17,523 nt of DNA, taken from the NCBI GenBank assembly GCA_027577415.1, contig JANBQS010000457.1, positions 1 through 17,523 on the forward strand, in the 5' to 3' direction. Source of the stretch: Coemansia sp. RSA 922 (Eukaryota; Kickxellomycota; Kickxellomycetes; Kickxellales; Kickxellaceae). The notes under the pieces were generated by a model, which was not told the origin of the DNA, did no database searches, and worked only from the letters and a program-made list of their open reading frames with translations. A program made the translations under genes and the position numbers. This document shows, piece by piece, positions 10,101 to 17,523 of the stretch (the first letter of the stretch is position 1; each line of letters opens with the position of its first letter).

Positions 10101-12071
10101 GGGATATTAGAGCTGCCCATGGCGACGGCGCGCATGCTTCCCGACATTCTACAGCACCTGGCCAAGATACACTCAAAGGACGAGCTCAGTCTTCACTTGG
10201 TGGAGTTTGTGTCAGCCTTATCGCGCGAGAAGAGCCTGTATGTAGACATTCGCCCGCAGGAGTACCGCATGATCTTTACTGTGGCAGCCAATTACATTCG
10301 CTTTCACAACGATCAGCGACGGCGCAAGGCAGCTCCCAACAGCGCCTTGGAGGCATCGCGACCCGCTGGCGGTGATCCGCCGACAAACGAGTTGGTTAAG
10401 GAGCTTGCGCGCAACCACTATGTGCTGATACTGGCCTATCAGGTAATCGACTTTTACTACCTGTCGCTTCCGCCGATGATCAAAGCTGACATTGTCAACT
10501 CGGTACTTGCTGGCCTTTTGCAGTCAAACTACGAACGCAGCTGCTTGGACGAGCTGAACGAAGTGTGCCTGGATATGATTGTGTTGAATCTCAATCGATC
10601 AAGCGAGGACGACGGCGGCCAGGCAGACATGCATGTAGCCAAGGATCTCGGCCCTGTCATCGAGCGTAGCTGGCTCCACCACAACGGCATTGTAACTATC
10701 CGGGCACAGACTGAAGGCCCACTGGCTCAGATCACGGTGCGCCACCCGAGCTGGACTACGTCCCAAGTAGTTGATCTTCCTGCTGAGCTTGCCAAAAAGC
10801 ACGCCGAGCGAGTAGAGCTAGCCGCGCTTTCGCCACCAGCCAGTCCAGTTACCGAGTCTCCTACCTCGACCCTGGGTCCCTCTTCGCACGGTCTCTCGCG
10901 CGGACGCAGCCTTGCTCGTGGCCGTCGGGCTCTCTTGCACACTATGCCGGGAAATGATATGCTTCCGCTGGACTCGATTGCCAAACTGCTACGAGCTGAG
11001 CTGGCGCCGCAACAAGGCTTGGTGAGTGGGAGGCAGTTGCCGCTAAGGTTCGGCCAGGCTCCTTGTCTGGCGCAAGAGTTTATCACGGCATACCAAGGCT
11101 TGCAACACATCGACCCGCCTACGCTGCTACCCGTTAAATCCGAGGTCATTGCGCGAGCGATCCGCAATTTTGACACCACGTCGCCAACCGACGCGTACAA
11201 GATATGTGTTATGTACGTAGGGCCTGGACAGACGACTGAGCGCGAGATTCTTTTTAACCAGCAAGGGTCGCCGGCATACTGGGCCTTTCTGCGCGGATTG
11301 GGTAAAATTGAGCGTCTAAAAGGGATGAAGGGCTTCTCGGCCGGTCTTGACACTAGCGGCCAGGACAGCGATGGGCGCTATACTATCAGGTGGCGAAGCC
11401 TTATTGCTCAGCTAACGTTCCACGTAGGCACGCTTATACCAGCGCAAGAGGGCAAGCAAGAGCAATTCATCCGCAAGAAGGCGCACATGGCGAACGACTA
11501 TGTGCAGATCGTGTTTAACGAGTCGGGCAGGGACTACGAGTTTGACACGGTCCCCAGCCAGTGCAACTACGTGCAAATCATTGTCACGCCGGTGGACGGC
11601 CGGGTCTCGAACCTCCAGGAGTACATAGAGGGAATCACCTCGGATTCTGCAAGGGAAAACTTGGGCTCTGTGCAGCTGTACAAGGTCAAAACGCAAGTCA
11701 ACCCCGACGTTCCCTTTGTGGGCCCAGCGAGTAAGCCTAAACTGTTGACGCTGACGGCGCTGCCTGCGTTTGTGCGCAGCATCGGCATACATGCGGCCAT
11801 TCTTTCACAGGTGTATACTTGCTACAATATCGCCGACCCGACTGTTGGCCAATTTGTCTCTCCTTGGCGCTCGCGTTTGTGGTCTATCAAGCGCATCCGC
11901 CTGTCAGCCCAGAGGGAAGCCTCGGCTAGGCCTCCAGCGGTGGCGACCGCAGCTTCCCAGGATGCGGGTGTGTTTGGAGCTATTCCCGAAGACCCGGCGC
12001 TGCTTTCAACTGCTAGTCAGGCGCTTGGTTTCCTGATCAGAGATTTCGATTCATTTTATAGTCCAAGATAA
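7101..12071 (+). CDS. TSC2: tuberin-like GTPase-activating protein (TSC2)
   Basis: Tuberin is the catalytic subunit of the TSC complex; with TSC1 it stimulates GTP hydrolysis by Rheb and so restrains TORC1 at the lysosome/vacuole. The product is 1656 aa without introns (human about 1800). The first 90 residues are Ser-rich and likely disordered; about 90-1230 is helical, HEAT-like and Leu-rich, as in the tuberin N-terminal domain. A linker at 1242-1280 is Ser/Pro-rich and then basic (SRGRSLARGRR). The RapGAP domain spans about 1365-1570: YVGPGQTTEREILFNQQGS, FLRGLGKIERLKG, WRSLIAQLTFHVGTLIP and the catalytic helix KKAHMANDYVQIVFNES, in which N1465 corresponds to the asparagine thumb. The start is the first ATG in the frame; the open frame before it is a translated CT-rich leader. 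TSC1 is not in the window. The family call is firm; Rheb specificity is inferred from the family. Confidence 0.93.
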   Translation: MSDGESSAQSKSKSTLQNLLRNVILNPFSNDNRSATSSSRGIARAGTTNTATAHSSMNLLTAEQQPSPPVGAYLHAAASEDNSVIPSDEVSADQEPADALTLFQKHAIIADLDATLDARLFALEALVDELKGRRVVNIAEFWRALSGTVDNAFDNTNEGEESVAMDGGRGVVMRVLILRVIEVIASQKPDEACFCGEGLAQTREEMLTVLALADGWREVSIALQCVVWLSNNAQNLPGDLNAWLERAGKWVNLIAICYYSDELIGEPPESLSIALTASIEFLSRIISTEYPLLDPKSVSSVALDLFKQVTKTRPVNVDGNEEVAWVWTGVDHIYGMLHLLKMVIKYGALTQEELSVGIFLLCTAVNIPSCKDICCEIVYTLFTSCYMRDTLLSMNDILSTGNTALNTRHIQGTPSMTPYEAAVNGIVYYITQVMDTGPTGFQFSLRTGNCLPVLDKATQCMHPGVLRLTFPYLCKVVNDDRAESMLPDDWNAVLSILTTTVDCRLTDMLEDDGSDAAKAPALTPLYDCALQSVVDFFTRSSSPAPAVLVKLLFKTREALSDKAALSMLRFIETSGSLRPGAMNWTMQLEELMHVYYFDRSRSIELRRYMARLCAAAYNEAAEVSMADFGMMPIVMSALAQLHHEVDDEVVSSVLEMLSTLLRRTKDSAAFRDTLQRAAMAAIEPEYSRAIMKPPQTKEASQSGSGAGDTSLAFLGSQQQSTDTSSPSVPADEVLQCKDEREFASYHRVTRTVSCLLEVLKWRITITDISSDERYAQHGADSVELTNRLLDLLESRHTFPSVQRDILSLFLRLHVDSSLKLYVMDPDQDTVMDQRVSLHESARLRLAHPKDGDGDKTLSGARAEAELFPIKRYVAILKILLKTNADIDTYYALCGGLTIQLGNTYLFDVCPKETLQLVRFLVEELRSISLRYSKGPDIPLLPADKDTISACTYELLICTMHYKSLLTREHQGLLIAAFTDGLIMALGAWATPRICLHALTVGILELPMATARMLPDILQHLAKIHSKDELSLHLVEFVSALSREKSLYVDIRPQEYRMIFTVAANYIRFHNDQRRRKAAPNSALEASRPAGGDPPTNELVKELARNHYVLILAYQVIDFYYLSLPPMIKADIVNSVLAGLLQSNYERSCLDELNEVCLDMIVLNLNRSSEDDGGQADMHVAKDLGPVIERSWLHHNGIVTIRAQTEGPLAQITVRHPSWTTSQVVDLPAELAKKHAERVELAALSPPASPVTESPTSTLGPSSHGLSRGRSLARGRRALLHTMPGNDMLPLDSIAKLLRAELAPQQGLVSGRQLPLRFGQAPCLAQEFITAYQGLQHIDPPTLLPVKSEVIARAIRNFDTTSPTDAYKICVMYVGPGQTTEREILFNQQGSPAYWAFLRGLGKIERLKGMKGFSAGLDTSGQDSDGRYTIRWRSLIAQLTFHVGTLIPAQEGKQEQFIRKKAHMANDYVQIVFNESGRDYEFDTVPSQCNYVQIIVTPVDGRVSNLQEYIEGITSDSARENLGSVQLYKVKTQVNPDVPFVGPASKPKLLTLTALPAFVRSIGIHAAILSQVYTCYNIADPTVGQFVSPWRSRLWSIKRIRLSAQREASARPPAVATAASQDAGVFGAIPEDPALLSTASQALGFLIRDFDSFYSPR

Positions 12072-12076
12072 ATCGC

Positions 12077-12082
12077 AATAAA
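12077..12082 (+). terminator. poly(A) signal of TSC2
   Basis: AATAAA starts five bases after the TSC2 stop codon and 30 bp before the stop of the opposing SNF2 gene. Cleavage 10-30 nt downstream would place the TSC2 mRNA end at or inside the 3' end of the SNF2 gene. Confidence 0.55.
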
Positions 12083-12111
12083 AAAGAGTACTACTAAAGT
12101 TACAAGCTGGC

Positions 12112-15100
12112 CTAGGTGAGCGGTGGTGCATCCAACTGCTTGTCCAGCGGAGTCACTGTCTTCGGCAATGAAAGGCGAAGTGACAGTCGCTTTGCCTTGT
12201 AAAACGGTACCTTGCTGCTGGCTTGGCTTGGAGAATCTGGGCTCCACAGCTCGTACTTGCGAAGCAACAACGGCGGATACCGAATTCCAGGCGGCAGCAG
12301 AGGGATGCCGGATGCGAGTGAGCCAATGCTACTGCGCTGGATAAAACTGGCATTGGAAAGCATGCTGCGCATCTTGCCATCTTCTTCGACATCCTTGGCC
12401 ATTGGCTCGCTATCGCTGTCTGATATTTCTTGCCGCCGTCGCCACAGCGCCTCTTCGATCGACTCGCCGGTGATAAGCGTCTCGACGAATACTGGACGCT
12501 GTTGGCCCAGACGATGAGCGCGCTTGATGGCCTGACGCTCGCGCGCCGCTTGCCAAATGGGGCTGATGAACCACACCCGTGAGGCGGCCGAGAGATCGAT
12601 GCCATAGGCGGCCAGCACGACATCCATGACGATTACGTTGTACATCGTGCTAGTGGAGAACGTAGTGATGTTGTGGCGACGCTGGCTCTGAGTCATGACT
12701 TGGTTAGCGTAGACCAAGTGAGGCACACGCGCAAGCCTGAGCGCATCGCCAATGATGATGACCTCACTTTGGCAGCTAGCAAAGACGATGCATTTCTCTT
12801 GCTTGTGGTGGTAGAGCAACTGCTCGGTGAGGTAAGCTACCTTACTACTAGTACAACCGACAACTGTAGCGGATCGGAGTTGCTCAAACTCGGTGGGAGA
12901 GACATTGGTCGACAGCGGCGGCAAATCGTCGTCGGCTACAGCCAGCATACGCTTGACGCTGACCAGCCCGTCACGAAGCTGTGGAAGTGTTGCTAGTTTA
13001 GCCACACTGTTGACATCCGTGGCAATATCAGTTTCGTCAGTGTCTGAAGGAGAGCAGAACAGGTTAGTGGCTAGTCTCGGTGGCAGCCCCTTGATCCAGT
13101 ATCCAACAGAGTCGGCCTGCACGATGTACGCCCACTCTGGGTCGCTGGCAGCGCGCTGCAACTCGACAATACATTTGCGCAAGAGATTGACATCGTCATC
13201 GGAATATGGCTTGTCGCCTTGCTCCCAGAGCTCGAGTGCCCGGAGGCCATTGACAATTCCGTCTTGGATGTGTTTCAGGCTGATCGAGAACCAGAAGCAA
13301 GCCAGAAATAGGTTGTCCACGATCTGCCGTAGGTGCTTTTTGTTTTCTGGGTGAAAGAAGTAGTCTCTGCCGGTGCGCTCAGTCAGAACCGCGTTGATGT
13401 GGAAAAATGCGATAGCCGTGTTGTATGTGAGGGCTTGATGGCGAGTCGGCGGGAGTACTACTGCTTTCTCGTGTAGTGGTGGGAGCTGTACGTCGCTGAC
13501 AATGGCCTCGGGACGATTGCGAACCATGATACTCTGCATCAGCGCTTGAAGGCGGTCCAAGGCGGCGGGCTCTCCGCGCTTGTAGGGCTGTACCATTATC
13601 CCGGTCCACGCCGAAGTAGATTGCGAAAACGGATCCATGCGCAGAAACTTGGATACCAATACGCCCATTTGCAAGAAGTCAGACGAGCTCTCTCGAACAT
13701 TCATCCGATATGTACGCGTCGTCGCTGATCTCCTACTGGGACTACTAGATACAGAGAGCTGATCGGGCGACTCTACTGAAGACGAATTGCCGTTGGACTC
13801 CTCTACTGTAGTTGGCGCGCCCTGAGAATCTGTGGATATGGCAGATGTTGCGTGTACCAAGTTGTGTGTTGGAGTACCTGTACATACCCAGCGACGCTCG
13901 GCTATCAGGTAGGCGGCAATGAGGGATCGCGTAGTATTGCGACAAGACATTATATGACCCTCATCGACTATCAGCCGCTTCCAATGGACTCGCAAAAGCG
14001 GCGACCTGTAAGCAGCAGCATCTCTTCGTCGATCACACGTGCATTGCTCGAATCCCTTAGAGTAGCATCGACAAGAGTACCCGAGCTCTCCGATCTTGGA
14101 ATCAATAGGGATATACTCTTTCGACAGCCGGCTCACAGATACGAGAACGAGGTCATATTTAATTAGCTCCTGCGGCTCTGGCATCGTGTTTGTGCTGTTG
14201 TCGATCTTGAGCATCTCCAAGCCGCCCGAATCCTGAACGTGCTTGTATTTTTCTCGAACCCATTGCTCGACCAGGTTGTCAGGAACAACGACGATGGTGG
14301 AGCTACTCATGTATACCTTGAACGAGATGTCAAGAGCAAGCTCTGCCGATGTACCTCGTCTGAGTCGCGACTCTGATAGAGGGTTCACCCAGTAGTATAG
14401 CGGGTAGGGCTCAAGCTGTCGCCAGATCTCTATTGGCAGAACGCCGTCGTCATACATGACCCTTAGAGATTCGGCACAGCTTAGTAGCGCTGTTTTGGCC
14501 GCCAAGAATTTTAGGCTCGGTACTAGTCGAGGTGTATGCGCTGCGGGAGAATGACTGTCGGCAGACGTGTCGCAAAGGTCCGTGAGTAATGCCGACGCTA
14601 CTGTTCCTACGCACGGCAGCAGCTCGCCCTCGTTGGGAGGCTGAACCATTTGCCGCTTGGTGAGAACGATAAGAGCCAAGCATTCGCATGTCTTCCCCGT
14701 ACCCATGTCCTCGCATATAATGCCGCCGCGCGTGTCGCTGTACCAAGAGACATTTTGCGCAGCAACGGGTACATTGGGTAAAGACTGGTGTTGGTAGACC
14801 CAGGTATTCGTCGCCTCGTTGAACCCGCGAGAAAATTGAAAATAGGGCAGGAGCGGATGTCTAAACCGCTTGCTGTTCAACAGAGAGTTTGAAGCATAGC
14901 TAGCATTATGCAGGGGGCTGTAGCTGGGATCCAAGAAGAGATCGGGCAGCAACTCGCGCTTAAGCATCTTGAATAGCGAGCGCTACATGATAAAGTTGGT
15001 AATTTAGAAGGCGTACTGGCGAGCTAGTCAAATACGGACACTGGCCAATGCTTACAGAAATTATTTACTTACTCTTTGGTATTGAAATAGCTTGTATCGC

Positions 15101-15234
15101 ATTCCATCGTATATGTCGGTACTCAAGCAGGCCTGGAAGATATCGCTGTACTCGCTTTCCATACACACGTCCATATATGGCGCAGGGTCTGGCGACTCTA
15201 GAAACTGGAAGATGTCTAGCAGAGTTGGGAGCTC
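12112..15234 (-). CDS. SNF2-family ATPase/helicase-like protein (F-box/SNF2 type), 5' end unresolved
   Basis: Snf2 ATPases translocate on double-stranded DNA to remodel chromatin or protein-DNA complexes. Two exons are clear: 15234-15073 and 14982-12112, joined by a GT-AG intron (14983-15072), giving 1010 residues. The join creates YKLFQYQRRSLFKMLKRELL, the Q-motif region. Motif I is ICEDMGTGKT (DMGTGKT at 14709-14689). Motif II is LIVDEGH (DEGH at 13965-13954). Motif III is RRWVCTGTPTHN. Motif IV is KCIVFAS, V is VMDVVLAAYGIDLS, and VI is QAIKRAHRLGQQRPV. Between Ia and II lies a CxC-x7-CxC insert (about 14073-14035). A Ser-rich stretch follows motif III. The order and wording (VVVPDNLVEQW, RVHWKRLIVDEGH) recall plant F-box/SNF2 proteins such as At3g54460, from memory. 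Exon 15234 has a stop codon directly upstream in frame, so at least one more 5' exon is expected. Confidence 0.92.
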
Positions 15235-15310
15235 CTACATGGGGGAGATAGTAGTATTGGCCGACGAAGGGAGAGAGAGGAAGTGTTTTTAGTAACTCGG
15301 ATGATTTATA

Positions 15311-15697
15311 CTACAAGACAGATCCGAGATCTGAAAAAAGGAGTGGCTTGGATGCAGAGGTGTGTGAAAGGGGATCGACCATGGTCCAAGATGCATGTCT
15401 GATATGTCCTATTTTGGATCGTACATTTCCCTCATCGGTCTGGATCCGCTTTGGCTTTGACACAGATCGTCGATTCCCGTTGCTCTTGCGTTTAAGGCTG
15501 AGCATAGATTCGTGTGTGGCAGGTGGCGATATTCGCATTGTGGCTAAAAAAAAATTATGAAAAATGATATTACTGCGTTTAGCCACGAATTGAAGCAGGT
15601 CCAGCAAGCTAGAGAGGATATCTGTATGCCACAAAGTGTGGTTTTGGGTTAGCGATTGACCAATGAGGTCCAGAATTTCGTGGTAGGGGTGTTTCAC
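15311..15697 (-). CDS. candidate 5' exon(s) of the SNF2 gene: NLS and F-box-like segment
   Basis: This open frame lies on the same strand directly upstream of the SNF2 exons. It starts after an acceptor-like TTGTAG at 15698 and ends in a stop at 15311. Residues from 15697 to about 15575 (HPYHEILDLIGQSL, then DILSSLLDLLQFVAKR) look like the first helices of an F-box. From ATG 15538 onward it encodes LKRKSNGNRRSVSKPKR, a strong nuclear localisation signal. In-phase joins to the exon at 15234 are possible after codons ending at 15380 (ATG|GTCGAT, intron 145 nt) or 15320 (TCT|GTCTTG, intron 85 nt), but neither donor is a good consensus. The true start could be ATG 15538, or lie in an upstream exon. 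I treat it as real coding sequence of uncertain structure. Confidence 0.5.
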   Translation of the reverse strand: MKHPYHEILDLIGQSLTQNHTLWHTDILSSLLDLLQFVAKRSNIIFHNFFLATMRISPPATHESMLSLKRKSNGNRRSVSKPKRIQTDEGNVRSKIGHIRHASWTMVDPLSHTSASKPLLFSDLGSVL

Positions 15698-15951
15698 CTA
15701 CAACTTTCCTATCTGACTAAGAGTTGCATCCAGCTCACAAATAGCCAGGATAAGTGATTTTTTTAACAAGCTCAGTTGAAGATCAATATCAATTTAAAAG
15801 GGGGTCAACAGTGTGCAAGTAAAAACAAATAAGACGAAAGAGCATATAGTACAGGTAAGCGACCGCAGTAGCAGTGGCTTGAAGGGCGTGTGTGTGCCGG
15901 TAAGCAGGCAGTAAAGTAGGTCGTCGGTAATCGATAAAATAGGCCAGAGAC
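15698..15951. other. intergenic region without visible gene
   Basis: These 254 bp separate the candidate SNF2 5' exon from the small minus-strand ORF. They are AT-rich near 15730-15830 and may hold the SNF2 promoter or a further 5' exon. I see no tRNA, no TATA box I would trust and no coding-like frame. Confidence 0.35.
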
Positions 15952-16191
15952 TCAGCTGCCTGGCATGCGTTTAGCGTTCCAAAGACGCTGACGGATTTCC
16001 GACCAGTCGTCACCCTCCCACTGCGTACCGGACGGCGATGGCTGTGGCGGTGGGCTAATAGCAGCCGACTGACTACCAGTCAAGGGCGCATACGACGGCG
16101 ACGACGATAGGTCGGAACGGAAGTGAGGTGAGCCACCGGGCTGGCAAAACAGGCTTGGGTGCAGCACGACGTCAAAGATATTGCAAGACAT
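15952..16191 (-). CDS. hypothetical 79-aa protein
   Basis: I do not recognise this protein. It starts MSCNIFDVVLHPSLFCQPGG, continues through a Ser/Pro-rich middle (SSSPSYAPLTGS, SPPPQPSPSG) and ends with a charged, Trp-containing helix-like tail (WEGDDWSEIRQRLWNAKR). No signal peptide or transmembrane segment is evident. Coding support is indirect: many codons end in C or G (CTG, GAC, TCG, CGT) as in the neighbouring genes, the start sits in a good context (TTTACAATG), and the upstream minus-strand DNA is a pyrimidine-rich leader typical of the promoters here. The tail could be a short protein-binding helix. It could also be a chance ORF or the last exon of a longer gene. Confidence 0.5.
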   Translation of the reverse strand: MSCNIFDVVLHPSLFCQPGGSPHFRSDLSSSPSYAPLTGSQSAAISPPPQPSPSGTQWEGDDWSEIRQRLWNAKRMPGS

Positions 16192-17504
16192 TGTAAACAC
16201 TAGCAGATATGCAGGGAGGAGAGGATGAGCGAGTGTGGCGGGTGAGGTCTGGCGAAAGATGGGCGGGTACCAAGAAGGGTTTAAAAAGAGTGTTTGGCGC
16301 GATAAGAGGGAGGGGGAAGAGAAAGAAGGATTTGGACAAAGCGAGAAGGGTGTCCCTCGTGCTAGCTGAGGTGCAGGGGCCCGGCGGGCGTGACAGCACC
16401 CGGCAACAATCGAACGTTTGCCTTCAGCCAGAGCTGGGGCGCGCGTGCACAGACAAGGAGCAAGCGAAGTTGCTTAGCTGGCTCATGAGAGGCTGGGATA
16501 GGAGGAGGGAGCAACGCAGCTTCACTTCCGCCCCACAGGAGGGTGAGCACAAGGTGCAAATCCCTGGTATTAGCCGTTTGCGGATTTTCTCTTTTCTCTG
16601 TTTTAGCCATTTAAGGCAAGTGGCGACTTTGAGCACGGAGACACTAGTCTGCAAATTGGCCTTGTGCGGTTTTAAGCTGAGGAGCAAGCTGCTTTTGAGG
16701 GGTTCGCATTGCAATACGCGAGCAAGTGGGGGGAAATACCTTTTGACAATGCCACACGAACTGATGCATGCCTGTCTCTCCATTGAGGGGCAAAACGATG
16801 CATGGTCAGAGCGTAGGCTCCCTGCGTTCTTTGTTCGACATGCGCACCTCCCGTTCCTTTGTGTGGCCCTTGACTGCCGAGAAACAGGGGGGCATTATTG
16901 GCCTCAGCGCCGCACTTGAAACGGTGTGTCGATGTGCGCTAACGTGTGTACACCTCCTCCTTCCATGTCACCATGACGAGAGGTCGTCTGACCGGCGATA
17001 GAGGTAGCGGTTATTCTAATGGATGAGCCATACTCCCATTTAGACTTGATGTCTAAATTAAACCGATCAATATATGTGATATTAAGCATTAGGACCACAT
17101 CTACTTGTAATTAACCTTTTCCACCTTCATTTGGAGTAGCCCTTAAGAAGATACAATGTCTGAACAACAGTCGAAACATTTGGCTTGACGTTGCTAACTG
17201 CGGCTGCGGCAGGTCCAAAAGCCACGCAGATATCTTGATTCGCGACTGTAATACAGAATCAAGCAGCCAGGGGTCTGGGCCTACCAGGATATCCGTGCTG
17301 ACAGGATAATTTTTCTTTTTTTTCTTTTCTTGCTCCAAACTGCTGGCCAAAGCCCTCTTGCTTTCTACTACTTTTTTTCCTGGATTTTTTTATCGATAAC
17401 TTGAATTTGGGCCTCTACTAGAGAAAGCTTCAGTTTCCTTTTGTGTTGTTTTTTGTATCGTCTATTTCTTCGATAAGCGCATTTCCAGCGACTACGAATC
17501 AGCC
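16192..17504. other. 1.3-kb intergenic region without a convincing gene
   Basis: The first 160 bp are purine-rich on the plus strand, so pyrimidine-rich as a leader for the minus-strand small ORF. A 236-codon plus-strand frame (16209-16919) runs through the region but uses AGA, AGG and GGG codons that the real genes avoid. Two overlapping minus-strand frames are equally unconvincing. A donor-like GTGAGC at 16542 and a TTTTAG acceptor-like site near 16606 exist without supporting exons. The right part (17310-17504) is T-rich and looks like the promoter and leader of the gene starting at 17505. No tRNA A/B boxes were found. Confidence 0.4.
17038..17058. repeat. short perfect inverted repeat (hairpin)
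   Basis: ATTTAGAC and GTCTAAAT form a perfect 8-bp stem around the 5-nt loop TTGAT. It lies in the AT-rich intergenic region about 450 bp upstream of the gene starting at 17505. It may be a protein-binding palindrome or chance. Confidence 0.4.
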
Positions 17505-17523
17505 ATGCCGCGCGATTGCACAT
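17505..17523 (+). CDS. probable start of a gene cut by the window edge
   Basis: ATG at 17505 has a good context (CAGCCATGCC) and follows about 190 bp of T/CT-rich DNA like that preceding the other plus-strand genes. Only six codons (MPRDCT) are visible, so neither function nor reality can be judged. Confidence 0.35.

Noticed and set aside
10727..11353. 208-codon minus-strand ORF
   Set aside because: It lies wholly antisense to the TSC2 linker and GAP domain, which is unmistakable coding sequence.
16209..16919. 236-codon plus-strand ORF as a protein gene
   Set aside because: Codon use (AGA, AGG, GGG) differs from the clear genes, no domain or motif is recognisable, and it overlaps the likely promoter of the minus-strand small ORF. 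Kept only as a finding.
17111..17350. 79-codon minus-strand ORF
   Set aside because: It has no ATG at its start, begins in an A-rich tract and shows no recognisable motif.
1..17523. tRNA, rRNA, CRISPR array or transposon
   Set aside because: I looked for B-box-like GGTTCGA sequences, regular spaced repeats, terminal repeats and transposase or reverse transcriptase motifs on both strands and saw none.

Overview
The window is nuclear DNA of a filamentous fungus. It carries a velvet-domain regulator, spliceosomal introns of about 80-190 nt with GTAAGT-type donors and CTAAC-type branch points, AATAAA-like poly(A) signals, T-rich promoters and compact gene spacing. Gene content (velvet factor, TSC2, Rsm1/NIPA, Moco synthesis, an F-box/SNF2-type ATPase) would fit an early-diverging lineage such as Kickxellomycotina, but that placement is a guess from general impression and was not tested. 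I see no mobile element, CRISPR array, tRNA or rRNA.

Layout, left to right. 387-2373 (+): five-exon velvet transcription factor of 533 aa. 2460-2729 (-): small molybdopterin synthase subunit (MoaD/MOCS2A type), convergent with the velvet gene. A 189-bp divergent promoter separates it from 2919-4517 (+), a two-module C3HC zinc-finger protein of the NIPA/ZC3HC1/Rsm1 nuclear-basket family. 4677-6677 (+): six-exon ALG1, the first mannosyltransferase of N-glycan assembly; one of its introns is GC-AG and the usual N-terminal membrane anchor is absent. 7101-12071 (+): intronless tuberin (TSC2) with an intact RapGAP asparagine thumb. 12112-15234 (-): large SNF2-family ATPase, tail to tail with TSC2 with 40 bp between stop codons; its 5' end is not fully resolved and probably extends into 15311-15697, which encodes an NLS and an F-box-like helical segment. 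15952-16191 (-): unrecognised 79-aa ORF with coding-like codon use. 16192-17504: about 1.3 kb without a convincing gene. 17505 onward (+): probable start of a further gene, cut by the window edge.

These are housekeeping and signalling genes, not an operon or an obvious gene cluster. Several products could touch growth control (TSC2 on Rheb/TORC1, velvet on development), but nothing in the sequence shows co-regulation beyond shared intergenic regions. No clear new multi-gene system is visible. The best leads are the Cys-rich insert and possible F-box fusion of the SNF2 protein, the anchor-less ALG1, and the orphan small ORF.
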